A stretch of 64,000 nucleotides of DNA from an uncultured Tenacibaculum sp. (GCF_947499065.1 NZ_CANMMT010000002.1:247313-311312), one strand, 5' to 3'; positions 1 to 9,476 are shown, counted from the first letter of the stretch. Translations and numbers: made by a program. Notes: generated by a model from the letters alone, not told the origin.

Positions 1-859
1 TCAATACAGGCACTCCAATTTGCTTTAATGCTAGAGCATTACATTGTTGTTCGTATTGGTTTTTCATTGGGATAACAAGTAGTTTTTTTCTTAAAAATAA
101 AGCCTCTGCTGGAGTTTCAAATCCCGCGCCACAGATAACTCCTTTAGAAGAACTAATACTTTTTATAAAGTCGTTTCCGTTAATGGGTTTTATAATAATG
201 TTATTTTTAAAAATATGTTTTTTAGTGTGTTTAGAAAACACTTCCCATTTAACGTCTTCTATTTGAGATAATACTTTTATAATTTTTTTATCCCCATATG
301 CTGGAAGATAAACTGTATAATGACCTTTTTTAGTTACGTTGCTATATCTTATCTTTTTTCGAATTATAGGAGGGAAGGTAGCTGACGAGTATGTGCTAAA
401 ATGAAAACCAAATTTTACTTTAGCTGGTGCATAGTATTTTAAAATTAATCGTTCAAATCTATATGTTCCGTATTTAGGTGCGTTTTTGTCCAATACTGCA
501 TTTTGATGACTTAAAGATATGATTGGGGTATTTTTAAGTATAGCAGCCCAAGCTGTAACAGGTTCAAAATCATTAATTACTAAATCATAGCTTTCTAAAG
601 GGACAGATTTGATTTCTGAATATAGGTTTTTAAGCTTAGCTTTTTTTAAAGTATTCAAGAAATCAATACCACCTTTTTTTCCAAATATAAAGCTCAATCC
701 GTAGTATTTATATTTTATTTCAAAAGGAAGCTGAAGTTCACATTGGTAGCCACTAATTAGGACATCTACTTCTGCTTTTTGTTGTAAATAAGGAATTATT
801 TCTATTGCTCTACTAGCATGTCCGTTACCTGTTCCTTGAAAAGCGTATAAAATTTTCAT
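1..859 (-). CDS. Glycosyltransferase, MurG/UGT-like (3' end outside window)
   Basis: The minus-strand reading frame is open from an ATG at 859 to the window edge, so 286 residues are visible and the C-terminus is missing. The N-terminus carries a glycine-rich GTGNGHA motif (residues 9-15), as in the first Rossmann domain of GT-B enzymes. Near residues 260-280 a GAGFETPAEAL stretch matches the sugar-nucleotide-binding region of MurG/UGT-type transferases. No signal peptide is visible, so a cytoplasmic or membrane-face enzyme is likely. It starts 9 nt after the stop of the LpxH-like gene and is probably co-transcribed with it. The pairing suggests a role in lipid or envelope glycoconjugate synthesis, which is inference; donor and acceptor are unknown. 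Confidence 0.8.
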   Translation of the reverse strand, partial: MKILYAFQGTGNGHASRAIEIIPYLQQKAEVDVLISGYQCELQLPFEIKYKYYGLSFIFGKKGGIDFLNTLKKAKLKNLYSEIKSVPLESYDLVINDFEPVTAWAAILKNTPIISLSHQNAVLDKNAPKYGTYRFERLILKYYAPAKVKFGFHFSTYSSATFPPIIRKKIRYSNVTKKGHYTVYLPAYGDKKIIKVLSQIEDVKWEVFSKHTKKHIFKNNIIIKPINGNDFIKSISSSKGVICGAGFETPAEALFLRKKLLVIPMKNQYEQQCNALALKQIGVPVL

Positions 860-868
860 AATTATCTC

Positions 869-1741
869 TTAGTGTTTTTCAATATTGAATTCTTTTAAAA
901 GTTCTTCAAATAGCATACTGTTGCTGCTTTCGGAAGCAATAAATTCAGCATCATTTACTTGTAGATTTATATGTTGATTTTGTACAAGCTCATCTTTTTC
1001 ATATTCATACAATGACCAGGATTTATTATGATATTCTAAAGCAGATAAATTTTCTATCCAGTCGCCAGAGTTTAAATATGTTGTATGGCCATTTTCGTTT
1101 TCAATGTGTTTAATTTCGGGATGGTGAATATGTCCACAAACAACATAATCATATCCTTTAGAAATGGCTATATCTGAAGCTGTTTCTTCAAAATTATTAA
1201 TAAACTTTACAGCGCTTTTAACACTGTTTTTTATTTTTTTTGAAAAAGACAATCTACCGTATCCTAATTGTTTGCTAAACCAATTAACAGCAGTGTTTAT
1301 AATAATTAAAGTATCGTAACCAATGCTACCTAATTTTGCTAACCATTTTGAATGCTGCATAGTTACATCAAAAACATCTCCATGGAAAAACCATCCTTTT
1401 TTGCCGTCAAGGTCTAAAACCACTTTATTAACTATTTCAAAGCTTCCAAGTCTAAAGCCTTTAAACTTACGAAGCATTTCATCGTGGTTTCCTGTAATGT
1501 AGTACACTTTAGTACCTGAAGTTATAAAAGACATTATTTGTTTTATAATCTTCATGTGTGGTTTAGGAAAATAACGCTTTTTAAATTGCCAGATGTCTAT
1601 GATATCTCCATTTAAAATTAAAATCTTTGGATTGATCGTTTTTAAATAATTATGAAGTTCCGAAGCTCTGCAACCATAAGTGCCTAAATGAACATCGGAA
1701 ATAACAACAACATCTAGTTTACGTTTTTTATTTTTCTTCAT
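869..1741 (-). CDS. Metallophosphoesterase, UDP-2,3-diacylglucosamine hydrolase (LpxH)-like
   Basis: The 290-residue protein shows the calcineurin-like metal-ligand series: DVHLG (D16, H18), NGDIID (D46), GNHDE (N85, H86, D87), a HGD at 120-122 and a C-terminal GHIHHP. This order fits the COG2908/LpxH family, which cleaves UDP-2,3-diacylglucosamine to lipid X in lipid A synthesis. It is about 50 residues longer than the E. coli enzyme, as I recall is common for Bacteroidota members. No signal peptide or membrane segment is seen. It is the first gene of a minus-strand pair with the glycosyltransferase, and a TACATTTG box lies 25 nt upstream. The metallophosphoesterase assignment is firm; the exact substrate is inferred. 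Confidence 0.8.
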   Translation of the reverse strand: MKKNKKRKLDVVVISDVHLGTYGCRASELHNYLKTINPKILILNGDIIDIWQFKKRYFPKPHMKIIKQIMSFITSGTKVYYITGNHDEMLRKFKGFRLGSFEIVNKVVLDLDGKKGWFFHGDVFDVTMQHSKWLAKLGSIGYDTLIIINTAVNWFSKQLGYGRLSFSKKIKNSVKSAVKFINNFEETASDIAISKGYDYVVCGHIHHPEIKHIENENGHTTYLNSGDWIENLSALEYHNKSWSLYEYEKDELVQNQHINLQVNDAEFIASESSNSMLFEELLKEFNIEKH

Positions 1742-1766
1742 TCTAAAATGTACTATTGCGTTTAAA

Positions 1767-1774
1767 CAAATGTA
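1767..1774 (-). promoter_or_regulatory. -7 box of the LpxH-like gene
   Basis: On the minus strand this reads TACATTTG, a full match to the Bacteroidota -7 consensus TAnnTTTG, 25 nt before the start codon at 1741. No good -33 TTTG at the usual spacing is evident. Confidence 0.5.
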
Positions 1775-1863
1775 CTTTTCAAATGTTTTTGAATGTTAAA
1801 CTAATTGTAAACTGTTGGTAATTAGAAAATCATTAATCTGTAATGGGAAAGTTATGTAAAAGT

Positions 1864-1890
1864 AAAAAGCTCGGAATGTCCGAGCTTTTT
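1864..1890 (-). terminator. Rho-independent terminator after secA
   Basis: A 12-bp perfect inverted repeat (AAAAAGCTCGGA, loop ATG, then its complement) ends in a T run in both orientations. It lies 21 nt beyond the secA stop, so it should end the secA transcript. Confidence 0.85.
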
Positions 1891-1910
1891 TATGATGTGT
1901 TCTAAAAGTA

Positions 1911-4900
1911 TTATCTGTTATGTAATACCCAAGTTCCTTGTTCTAGTAAAGGAAGTGCTTGTTTGTACTTTACTTCTTTTTCTTCACCAGTCATTACATT
2001 TTTGATGGTAACTCTTTCGTTTCTACCAATTTTTGGTTGCTCACGAACAATAGTTTCTACAACTTGTTGTTCTTGAGTTTGCTGATTTCTAGCTCTACTC
2101 ATTGCTTGTTGAGTTGAGTTTTGAACTTCATCTTTACGAGTATCTAATTGCTCACGTTTTTGTTCACGAGCTTCAGATACTTGTGATGCATCTTGACTTG
2201 GTAATTGACCTTTGAATAAGAAAGATAATACTTCTTTATTTACCTTATCTATAGTTTCTTGGAATAACTCAAAAGCTTCAAATTTATAAACTAATAATGG
2301 GTCTTTTTGCTCATATGTAGCATTTTGAACAGTTTGTTTTAACTCGTCCATTTTACGTAAATGATCTTTCCAGTTTTCATCTATAATTGATAAAGTAATG
2401 TTCTTTTCAAAATCGTTTACTAATGATTTTCCTTCAGATTCGTATGCTTCTTTTAAGTTAGTAACTACTTGTAATGTTTTAGTACCATCCGTAAATGGAA
2501 CCACAATACGCTCGTAACGATCACCTTCAGTTTCAAAAACATTTTTAATAACTGGGAAAGCATTGTGTGCGTGTCTTTCAGTATCGTTTTTATAATGTTC
2601 AGAAACAATAACGTATAATTTATCTACTAACTCTTGCTCTGATAATTTATTAAACTCTTCTTCTGAGAAAGGAGAAGTCATTGATGAAAAACGAATTAAT
2701 TCAAACTCAAAGTTTTGATAATCGCTATTCATTTTGTTTTGTTTTACAATTGAATCACAAGTATCATAAATCATGTTTGCAATATCAATCTGTAAACGTT
2801 GTCCATCTAATGCATGACGACGACGTTTGTAAACAAATTCACGTTGCGCATTCATAATATCATCATATTCTAATAAACGCTTACGAATACCAAAGTTGTT
2901 TTCTTCTACTTTCTTTTGCGCTCTTTCAATAGATTTTGAAATCATAGAATGTTGAATTACTTCACCTTCTTTTAATCCCATTCTATCCATCATTTTAGCA
3001 ATTCTATCAGAACCAAATAAACGCATTAAGTTATCGTCTAAGGCAACATAAAATTGTGATGAACCTACATCTCCTTGACGTCCTGCACGACCACGTAACT
3101 GACGGTCAACACGACGAGAATCATGACGCTCTGTACCTACAATAGCTAAACCACCAGCGGCTTTTACTTCGTCTGATAATTTAATATCCGTACCACGACC
3201 TGCCATATTGGTTGCAATTGTTACAACTCCCGGTTTACCAGCTTCAGCAACTACATCCGCTTCACGTTTGTGTAATTTTGCATTTAATATATTGTGAGGA
3301 ATTTTACGCATTTGTAACATTCTTCCTAATAGCTCTGAAATTTCTACCGAAGTTGTTCCAATTAAAACTGGACGTCCTTGTTTAGATAATTCAACAACGT
3401 CTTCAATAACAGCGTTGTATTTTTCTCTTGTTGTTTTATAAACTAAATCTTGTTTATCATCACGAGCAATTGGTTTATTAGTAGGAATTTCAACTACATC
3501 TAATTTATAGATTTCCCAGAATTCACCAGCTTCCGTAATTGCCGTACCTGTCATTCCAGATAACTTACGGTACATTCTAAAGTAGTTTTGTAATGTAACA
3601 GTAGCAAAAGTTTGAGTAGCATCTTCAATTTTTACATTTTCTTTTGCTTCAATTGCTTGGTGTAATCCATCTGAGTAACGACGACCGTCCATAATACGAC
3701 CTGTTTGCTCATCTACAATCATTACTTTGTTGTCCATTACTACGTATTCAACATCTTTTTCAAAAACAGTATATGCTTTTAAAAGTTGATTCATAGTATG
3801 AATACGCTCACTCTTTACACTAAAATCTCTGTATAATTCTTCTTTTTGGTTTGCTTTTTCTTCTGGAGTAACATCACTATTGTCAATTTCTCCAACTTTA
3901 ACACTAATATCAGGTAAAACAAAGAAAGTGTTGTTTTGAGTTTTTTCTGATAAATGAGCAATACCTTTATCGGTTAAATCAATTTGATTGTTTTTTTCTT
4001 CAACAGTAAACCATAATTCAGCATCTACTTCTGGCATTAACTTATTGTTATCTTGCATGTAGAAGTTTTCAGTCTTTTGAAGAATTTGTTTAATTCCCTC
4101 TTGAGATAAGAATTTGATTAAAGCTTTGTTTTTTGGTAAGCCTCTGTAAACTCTTAATAATAAGAATCCACCTTCTTTAGTATCTCCTTCTTTTAATAAA
4201 GCTTTAGCTTCCGCTAATACACCAACTAAATATTTGTTTTGTAAAGAAACTAAGTCAGCTACTAAAGGTTTTAATTCGTTAAATTCATGACGGTCTCCTT
4301 GAGGAACTGGTCCAGAAATAATTAAAGGAGTACGAGCGTCATCAACTAAAACCGAGTCAACTTCATCAATAATTGCGTAGTTAGGAGCTCTTTGTACTAA
4401 ATCCTTTTTAGAACTAGCCATATTATCACGTAAATAATCGAAACCAAATTCGTTATTTGTACCGTAAGTAATGTCTGCGTTATATGCTTTCCTACGTTCT
4501 TCAGAATTTGGTTGATGGAAATCAATACAATCTGTAGATAATCCATGGAACTCAAATATAGGAGCCATCCAAGCACGGTCACGTTTTGCTAAGTAATCAT
4601 TTACAGTTACTACGTGAACTCCGTTACCTGTTAAAGCGTTTAAGTATACTGGTAGGGTAGATACTAATGTTTTTCCTTCCCCTGTCATCATCTCTGCAAT
4701 TTTACCTTGGTGTAAAACAGAACCACCAATTAATTGCACATCATAATGAATCATATCCCAAGTAACTTCTTTACCAGCAGCATCCCATGAATTAGCCCAG
4801 TAAGCTTTATCGTCTTCTAGACTTACGTGCTCTCTAGTTGCAGATAATTCTCTATCAAAAGCAGTTGCAGTAACTTCTAATTCTTCGTTTTTGGTAAAAC

Positions 4901-5261
4901 GTCTAGCTGTTTCTTTTACAAGAGCAAAAGCTTCAGGCATAATGTCTAATAATACAGCTTCAGAAGCTTCATAAGCTTCGTCTTTTAATTTGTCAATTTC
5001 TGCATAAATTTCTTCTTGACGATCTATGTCTGCATTTAAAGCTTCTTCTTCTAAAGTAGCTATAGAATCGTTGAATGATTTAGTAGCTTCTTTTATTTTA
5101 GATTTAAATTCGATTGTTTTTGCCCGAAGGTCATCATTAGATAAATTGTTTAATGAACTCTCAAAAGATCGTACTTTTTCAACGATCGGTTGTAGAGACT
5201 TTAAGTCTTTTTGTTGTTTATCACCAACAAATAGTTTTAGAATCGAATTTAAAACGCTCAT
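1911..5261 (-). CDS. secA: Preprotein translocase ATPase SecA
   Basis: This 1116-residue protein is the motor that drives unfolded preproteins through SecYEG. Walker A is MTGEGKT (192-198), the DEAD-type box is DEVD (299-302) followed by a PLIISGP segment, and the second ATPase half has MAGRGTD and [12 protein letters not shown]. It is about 215 residues longer than E. coli SecA. Extra sequence sits between roughly 115 and 165, before the Walker A region, and after residue 320 within the first nucleotide-binding domain. The tail keeps KIGRNE but then continues into [12 protein letters not shown] rather than the cysteine-rich zinc/SecB-binding motif, so that metal site is absent. A perfect 11-bp inverted repeat lies 20-47 nt upstream of the start. 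Confidence 0.98.
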   Translation of the reverse strand: MSVLNSILKLFVGDKQQKDLKSLQPIVEKVRSFESSLNNLSNDDLRAKTIEFKSKIKEATKSFNDSIATLEEEALNADIDRQEEIYAEIDKLKDEAYEASEAVLLDIMPEAFALVKETARRFTKNEELEVTATAFDRELSATREHVSLEDDKAYWANSWDAAGKEVTWDMIHYDVQLIGGSVLHQGKIAEMMTGEGKTLVSTLPVYLNALTGNGVHVVTVNDYLAKRDRAWMAPIFEFHGLSTDCIDFHQPNSEERRKAYNADITYGTNNEFGFDYLRDNMASSKKDLVQRAPNYAIIDEVDSVLVDDARTPLIISGPVPQGDRHEFNELKPLVADLVSLQNKYLVGVLAEAKALLKEGDTKEGGFLLLRVYRGLPKNKALIKFLSQEGIKQILQKTENFYMQDNNKLMPEVDAELWFTVEEKNNQIDLTDKGIAHLSEKTQNNTFFVLPDISVKVGEIDNSDVTPEEKANQKEELYRDFSVKSERIHTMNQLLKAYTVFEKDVEYVVMDNKVMIVDEQTGRIMDGRRYSDGLHQAIEAKENVKIEDATQTFATVTLQNYFRMYRKLSGMTGTAITEAGEFWEIYKLDVVEIPTNKPIARDDKQDLVYKTTREKYNAVIEDVVELSKQGRPVLIGTTSVEISELLGRMLQMRKIPHNILNAKLHKREADVVAEAGKPGVVTIATNMAGRGTDIKLSDEVKAAGGLAIVGTERHDSRRVDRQLRGRAGRQGDVGSSQFYVALDDNLMRLFGSDRIAKMMDRMGLKEGEVIQHSMISKSIERAQKKVEENNFGIRKRLLEYDDIMNAQREFVYKRRRHALDGQRLQIDIANMIYDTCDSIVKQNKMNSDYQNFEFELIRFSSMTSPFSEEEFNKLSEQELVDKLYVIVSEHYKNDTERHAHNAFPVIKNVFETEGDRYERIVVPFTDGTKTLQVVTNLKEAYESEGKSLVNDFEKNITLSIIDENWKDHLRKMDELKQTVQNATYEQKDPLLVYKFEAFELFQETIDKVNKEVLSFLFKGQLPSQDASQVSEAREQKREQLDTRKDEVQNSTQQAMSRARNQQTQEQQVVETIVREQPKIGRNERVTIKNVMTGEEKEVKYKQALPLLEQGTWVLHNR

Positions 5262-5280
5262 TTGTAAAATATTGTTTTAT

Positions 5281-5308
5281 AGTAGATTAAATATGTTTTT
5301 AATCTACT
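5281..5308 (-). promoter_or_regulatory. Inverted repeat in the secA leader
   Basis: AGTAGATTAAA at 5281-5291 and its exact complement at 5298-5308 are separated by 6 nt. On the minus strand this hairpin ends 20 nt before the secA start codon. It has no T run in that direction, so it looks like a leader structure or operator rather than a terminator. Function unknown. Confidence 0.4.
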
Positions 5309-5344
5309 GCTGTATGTTTATAATTTATGTGCTTAAAAGTAAGC

Positions 5345-5373
5345 AAAAAAAAAGCCTCTAATAGAGACTTTTT
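5345..5373 (-). terminator. Terminator after the DUF2795 gene
   Basis: An A run, a short imperfect stem (AAAGCCTCT / AGAGACTTT) and a T run form a terminator-like hairpin 13 nt past the stop of the minus-strand DUF2795 gene and before the secA leader. Confidence 0.65.
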
Positions 5374-5385
5374 ATGGTTGTATTT

Positions 5386-5607
5386 TTAGTATTCGTCTTC
5401 GTTCCAAAGATAATCTTCTTCAGTCGGATAATCTGGCCAGATTTCAATTATAGAATCGTATGCCTCACCTTCATCTTCAATATCCTGTAAATTTTCTACC
5501 ACTTCTAAGGGTGCTCCAGTACGAATAGCGTAATCGATTAATTCGTCTTTAGTTGCAGGCCAAGGTGCATCTGCTAAATATGATGCTAGTTCAAGTGTCC
5601 AATACAT
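5386..5607 (-). CDS. DUF2795 family small acidic protein
   Basis: The 73-residue protein begins MYWTLELASYLADAPWPATK and contains the ELIDYAIRTGAP core that I associate with DUF2795, a small helical domain of unknown function common in Bacteroidota. It is strongly acidic at the C-terminus (WPDYPTEEDYLWNEDEY). There is no signal peptide or membrane segment, so it is probably cytoplasmic. It has its own TATTTTTG promoter box 27 nt upstream and a terminator directly after, so it is likely transcribed alone between secA and the cobalamin adenosyltransferase gene. Confidence 0.85.
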   Translation of the reverse strand: MYWTLELASYLADAPWPATKDELIDYAIRTGAPLEVVENLQDIEDEGEAYDSIIEIWPDYPTEEDYLWNEDEY

Positions 5608-5634
5608 TTCTTTATCTGTTTATTAAGATTTTCG

Positions 5635-5642
5635 CAAAAATA
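5635..5642 (-). promoter_or_regulatory. -7 box of the DUF2795 gene
   Basis: TATTTTTG on the minus strand, a full TAnnTTTG match, 27 nt before the start at 5607. Confidence 0.5.
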
Positions 5643-5707
5643 ATTTTTTTTTGTAAAAAGTCAAGTTTTTTTTAAAAAATGTTAAATCAATAAAAAAAAG
5701 AACTTAG

Positions 5708-6280
5708 TTATAATTTTTCCGGAATCCATTTAATTTCATCCGCTTTTAAATCTTGGGTCAACTTTCGTGCCAGTACAAAAAGGTAGTCAGAAAGTCTGTT
5801 TAAATACATTAAAATACTGTCATTAATGGTTTCTTCTTCGTTTAGAGCTACTGATAAACGCTCGGCTCTACGGCATACACATCGTGCTATGTGACAAAAT
5901 GACACGGTTTGATGTCCTCCAGGTAAAATAAAATGAGTCATTTGAGGTAATGTTTTGTTCATTAAATCAATTTCATTTTCTAAAAACTGGATAGAATCAT
6001 CAGATATTTTATAAATATTTAATCGTTCTTTTCCACTTTTTAAAGTTTCTTTTTCTGGAGGTGTAGCTAACATAGCTCCTAAAGTAAATAAATCACTTTG
6101 GATTCTATTAAGTGTACTTTTTGATAAGGTATCAATATCTTGATCTCTAATTAAACCAATATAAGAATTAAGTTCGTCTACAGTACCATAACTTTCTATT
6201 CTTAAATGATGTTTAGGAACTCGAGTTCCTCCAAAAAGAGAAGTAGAACCTTTGTCACCTGTTTTAGTGTATATTTTCAT
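5708..6280 (-). CDS. Cob(I)alamin adenosyltransferase, PduO type
   Basis: The 190-residue protein has the PduO-type signature: an ATP-binding N-terminus TKTGDKGSTSLFGG (5-18), the SYGTVDELNSYIG segment, and the C-terminal RCVCRRAER helix that binds ATP and cobalamin. These enzymes transfer the adenosyl group of ATP to cob(I)alamin to make coenzyme B12. Length and motif order are normal for the family. It lies 10 nt downstream of the thioesterase gene on the same strand, so the two are probably co-transcribed. Whether the cell makes B12 de novo or salvages it cannot be judged from this window. Confidence 0.93.
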   Translation of the reverse strand: MKIYTKTGDKGSTSLFGGTRVPKHHLRIESYGTVDELNSYIGLIRDQDIDTLSKSTLNRIQSDLFTLGAMLATPPEKETLKSGKERLNIYKISDDSIQFLENEIDLMNKTLPQMTHFILPGGHQTVSFCHIARCVCRRAERLSVALNEEETINDSILMYLNRLSDYLFVLARKLTQDLKADEIKWIPEKL

Positions 6281-6290
6281 TAATTGTTTT

Positions 6291-6704
6291 TTAATATTCG
6301 TGTTCGTATTTATTTAACTTTTCCATTATATATTCTGGGCAACGAATTGGCTTTTTTGTTTTCATATTAATAAAAGCCAAAATAGTATTACCAGTACATA
6401 TTAACTCTCCTTCTTGGTTTGTAACTTCATAGTCAAATTCTATTTTTATAGAAGGTGTTTTTTTAATGAATGTACTAATAGTTAATTCATCATCATATAA
6501 GGCTGATTTTTTAAATTTACAAGATAATGAAATTACTGGAAGCATCACACCTGTTTTTTCCATATATTTGTATGTAACGCCTAAAGAGCGTAGCCACTCG
6601 GTTCGGCCAATTTCAAAAAATTGCGCATAATTACCATGGTAAACAACGCCCATTTGATCGGTTTCTGCATATCGTACTCGAACCGAAGTTTTATGTTTTT
6701 TCAA
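6291..6704 (-). CDS. Acyl-CoA thioesterase, YbgC/4HBT hotdog family
   Basis: The 137-residue protein has the hotdog-fold signature ETDQMGVVYHGNYAQFFE, with the probable catalytic aspartate D16. YbgC-type enzymes hydrolyse short-chain or acyl-ACP-linked thioesters in the cytoplasm. The start codon is TTG at 6704: no ATG or GTG lies in frame before the motif, and starting here gives the usual spacing of about 15 residues to the aspartate. It is divergent from dnaA across a 178-nt region. The cobalamin adenosyltransferase gene follows after 10 nt. The substrate is not predictable from sequence. Confidence 0.88.
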   Translation of the reverse strand: MKKHKTSVRVRYAETDQMGVVYHGNYAQFFEIGRTEWLRSLGVTYKYMEKTGVMLPVISLSCKFKKSALYDDELTISTFIKKTPSIKIEFDYEVTNQEGELICTGNTILAFINMKTKKPIRCPEYIMEKLNKYEHEY

Positions 6705-6752
6705 AATGTTTTTTGTATTTTAATTATAATTAACGTTACGGAAAAAATAATT

Positions 6753-6777
6753 AAAAATCAATAGCAATTTGATTTTT
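6753..6777. promoter_or_regulatory. Inverted repeat in the thioesterase/dnaA intergenic region
   Basis: AAAAATCAA (6753-6761) and its complement TTGATTTTT (6769-6777) are separated by 7 nt. The flanking genes diverge, so this is not an expected terminator site. It could be an operator, or a chance product of AT-rich DNA. Confidence 0.3.
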
Positions 6778-6789
6778 TTATACTGAATT

Positions 6790-6798
6790 TTATTCACA
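6790..6798 (+). promoter_or_regulatory. DnaA box upstream of dnaA
   Basis: TTATTCACA is a full match to the DnaA-box consensus TTATnCACA and lies 84 nt before the dnaA start. A 6-bp hairpin (CCAGAC / GTCTGG, 6810-6826) follows it. A DnaA box here would allow DnaA to regulate its own gene. I find only this one box, so I do not call an origin. Confidence 0.5.
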
Positions 6799-6882
6799 CT
6801 TTTGTTCAGCCAGACGGAGAGTCTGGAGTCCCCAATAGATCTGAATAAAAATTTAACAACTTTAAAATAGTTTTTAACTCAA

Positions 6883-8307
6883 ATGACAAAAACTGCTGAT
6901 TCAGTTTGGATGGAATGTTTATCTTTTATAAAAGATAATATTAAACCCCAAGCATACAAAACTTGGTTCGAACCTATTAAGCCTATAAAATTGGCTGGGG
7001 AAGCGCTTACGGTACAAGTGCCAAGTAAATTTTTTTATGAATGGTTAGAGGAACATTATATTAAGTTATTAAGAGTAGCTCTAGTTCGTGAATTAGGAAA
7101 TGATGCTAAACTGATTTATGATGTTCGTATGGAAAATACATACAGCAGTAATAGTCCACAAACAGTTAAAATTCCAAGTTCTAATCGTAACCCATTGAAA
7201 CCTCAAAAGGTAACAATGCCTTTGGAGTCTAAAAGAGAATTAAAAAATCCTTTTATAATTCCTGGATTACAAAAAGTTAAGATAGAATCTCAATTAAATC
7301 CAAACTATAATTTTGCAAATTTTGTAGAGGGTGATTCTAATAGATTAGCTCGTTCTGCCAGTATGGCAGTTGCTAACAAGCCTGGAGGAACTTCATTTAA
7401 TCCATTATTAATATATGGTGGCGTTGGATTAGGTAAAACACATTTAGGTCACGCTATTGGTGTTGAAATAAAAGATAAATACCCAGATAAGACAGTTTTA
7501 TATATTTCTTCTGAGAAATTTACACAACAGTTTATCGATTCGGTAAAATCGAATACTAGAAATGATTTTATTCATTTCTATCAAATGATTGATGTATTAA
7601 TTATTGATGATGTACAATTCCTTTCAGGAAAAGCTGGAACACAAGATGTGTTTTTCCATATATTCAATCACTTACATCAAAATGGTAAACAGGTAATTTT
7701 AACTTCTGATAAAGCGCCTGTTGATATGCAAGATATTGAGCAGCGATTATTATCTCGTTTTAAATGGGGATTATCTGCTGAACTACAATCTCCAGATTTT
7801 GAAACTCGTATTTCTATACTTCAGAATAAGTTATATAGAGATGGAGTAGAAATGCCTGAAGAAATTGTTGAATATATTGCAAAGAATATTAAATCGAATG
7901 TTCGTGAATTAGAAGGTGTTATTATTTCTATGATTGCACAAGCTTCTTTTAATAGAAAAGAATTTACAATTGAGTTAGCGAAACAAATTGTAGATAAGTT
8001 TGTGAAGAATACTAAGAAAGAACTTTCTATAGATTACATTCAAAAAGTAGTATCTAAATATTTTGATATGGATGTTGCTACTTTACAGTCAAAAACACGT
8101 AAAAGACATATAGTTCAAGCGCGTCAATTAGCAATGTATTTTGCAAAGCGTATGACCAAGTCATCTTTAGCTAGTATTGGAAGTCAAATAGGGAAGAGAG
8201 ATCATGCTACTGTATTACATGCTTGTAAAACAGTTGATAACTTAACTGAGACAGATAAGCAGTTTAAGAAATACGTAGAAGATTTAAGAAAGAAATTAAC
8301 TTTATAA
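6883..8307 (+). CDS. dnaA: Chromosomal replication initiator DnaA
   Basis: DnaA binds DnaA boxes at the origin and melts DNA to load the replicative helicase. The 474-residue protein shows an N-terminal DnaB/DiaA-interaction domain (about 1-85), a short linker, the AAA+ domain with Walker A GGVGLGKTH (179-187) and Walker B LIIDDVQF (239-246), and the C-terminal DNA-binding domain with the signature KRDHATVLHACKTV. Length is typical. It is the first gene of a plus-strand run with the phosphatase and methylase genes, 9 nt apart at the first junction. A DnaA box upstream suggests autoregulation. Confidence 0.99.
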   Translation: MTKTADSVWMECLSFIKDNIKPQAYKTWFEPIKPIKLAGEALTVQVPSKFFYEWLEEHYIKLLRVALVRELGNDAKLIYDVRMENTYSSNSPQTVKIPSSNRNPLKPQKVTMPLESKRELKNPFIIPGLQKVKIESQLNPNYNFANFVEGDSNRLARSASMAVANKPGGTSFNPLLIYGGVGLGKTHLGHAIGVEIKDKYPDKTVLYISSEKFTQQFIDSVKSNTRNDFIHFYQMIDVLIIDDVQFLSGKAGTQDVFFHIFNHLHQNGKQVILTSDKAPVDMQDIEQRLLSRFKWGLSAELQSPDFETRISILQNKLYRDGVEMPEEIVEYIAKNIKSNVRELEGVIISMIAQASFNRKEFTIELAKQIVDKFVKNTKKELSIDYIQKVVSKYFDMDVATLQSKTRKRHIVQARQLAMYFAKRMTKSSLASIGSQIGKRDHATVLHACKTVDNLTETDKQFKKYVEDLRKKLTL

Positions 8308-8316
8308 TACGATTTT

Positions 8317-8772
8317 ATGAAAAAAATACTGATGGTTTGTTTAGGGAATATATGTCGTTCCCCTCTAGCCGAAGGTATTTTACAATCTAAATTATCGTCA
8401 CAATCATTTTTTGTTGATTCTGCAGGTACTGCTGGTTACCATGTAGGTGAATTACCTGATAGAAGATCAATTGAAGTAGCAAAGAAATATGGTATTGATA
8501 TTACCAATCAACGATCGAGAAAGTTTGTTAAATCAGATTTTGAAGATTTTGATTTAATCTATGCTATGGATGAGAGTAATTATAGTAACATCGTTTCTAT
8601 GACTGATGATTATAATGAAACTCAGAAAGTAAAAATGATTTTGAACGAGTTATATCCTAATGAAAATAGGAGTGTGCCTGATCCATACTACGGAGGAGAT
8701 CAAGGTTTCGAGAATGTATATAGAATGTTAGATGAAGCATGTAGTATTGTTGCATCAAAATTAGAGAAATAA
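8317..8772 (+). CDS. Low-molecular-weight protein-tyrosine phosphatase
   Basis: The 151-residue protein begins with the active-site loop VCLGNICRS (C8 to R14, the CX5R motif) and has the general-acid aspartate in VPDPYYGG (D122). It therefore appears catalytically complete. Family members dephosphorylate tyrosine in cytoplasmic proteins, and some bacterial ones act with tyrosine kinases in capsule control, but no kinase gene lies nearby. It starts 9 nt after dnaA and its stop overlaps the next start as TAATG, so translation of the two is probably coupled. Confidence 0.95.
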   Translation: MKKILMVCLGNICRSPLAEGILQSKLSSQSFFVDSAGTAGYHVGELPDRRSIEVAKKYGIDITNQRSRKFVKSDFEDFDLIYAMDESNYSNIVSMTDDYNETQKVKMILNELYPNENRSVPDPYYGGDQGFENVYRMLDEACSIVASKLEK

Positions 8773-9476
8773 TGAAAGGGAAATTATACTTAATTCCTAC
8801 TACATTAGGAGATACAGAACCTTTAGAGGTAATGCCACTATCGGTAAAAAAAGTAATTGAACATCTTGATTATTTTATTGTTGAAAATGAAAAATCAGCA
8901 AGAAGATTCATAAAAAGAATTACACCAACAAAAGCTCAATCTTCATTACAATTAATGTTATTAGATAAGTATTCTGATGATTTTGAAACACAAAATTATT
9001 TAGATATTTGTGATAAAGGAGTTTCTATAGGTTTGTTATCTGAAGCAGGAGTTCCTGCAGTTGCAGATCCTGGAGCTACAATTGTAAAATTAGCACATGA
9101 AAAAGGAGTGCAAGTGGTACCATTAGTAGGACCTTCTTCTATTTTATTAGCAATGATGGGGTCTGGAATGAATGGACAAAACTTTGCTTTTAATGGGTAT
9201 TTACCTATAGATAAATCAGATAGAAAGAGAGCTATTAAAGATTTAGAAAAGCTTTCCAGGGATAAAAATCAATCTCAAATTTTTATTGAAACGCCTTATA
9301 GAAATGAAAAAATGTTAGACGATTTGCGCGCTACCTTATCTCCAGATACTCGTATTTGTGTGGCTTGTGATATAACATTACCATCTGAGTATATTAAAAC
9401 ACATACTGCAAAACAATGGAAGAGTGTAAAGCCAGATTTACACAAACGACCTACGATATTTATAATTCATAAATAA
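8772..9476 (+). CDS. SAM-dependent methyltransferase, RsmI/tetrapyrrole-methylase family
   Basis: The 234-residue protein has the tetrapyrrole-methylase fold features: LYLIPTTLGD at the N-terminus, GLLSEAGVPAVADPGA (SAM site), and VPLVGPSSILLAMMGSG. RsmI members 2'-O-methylate C1402 of 16S rRNA. This one is shorter than E. coli RsmI (about 286) and lacks part of the C-terminal extension, which I recall as common in Bacteroidota. The rRNA role is therefore likely but not certain. Its ATG overlaps the phosphatase stop by one base, and a strong terminator overlaps its own stop codon. Confidence 0.85.
   Translation: MKGKLYLIPTTLGDTEPLEVMPLSVKKVIEHLDYFIVENEKSARRFIKRITPTKAQSSLQLMLLDKYSDDFETQNYLDICDKGVSIGLLSEAGVPAVADPGATIVKLAHEKGVQVVPLVGPSSILLAMMGSGMNGQNFAFNGYLPIDKSDRKRAIKDLEKLSRDKNQSQIFIETPYRNEKMLDDLRATLSPDTRICVACDITLPSEYIKTHTAKQWKSVKPDLHKRPTIFIIHK

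Noticed and set aside
5026..5361. Long open frame opposite the secA 5' end
   Set aside because: It is antisense to a certain gene, runs through the secA leader and terminator, and has no family features.
6705..6882. Possible replication origin next to dnaA
   Set aside because: Only one consensus DnaA box was found, with no cluster. A single box supports autoregulation, not an origin call.
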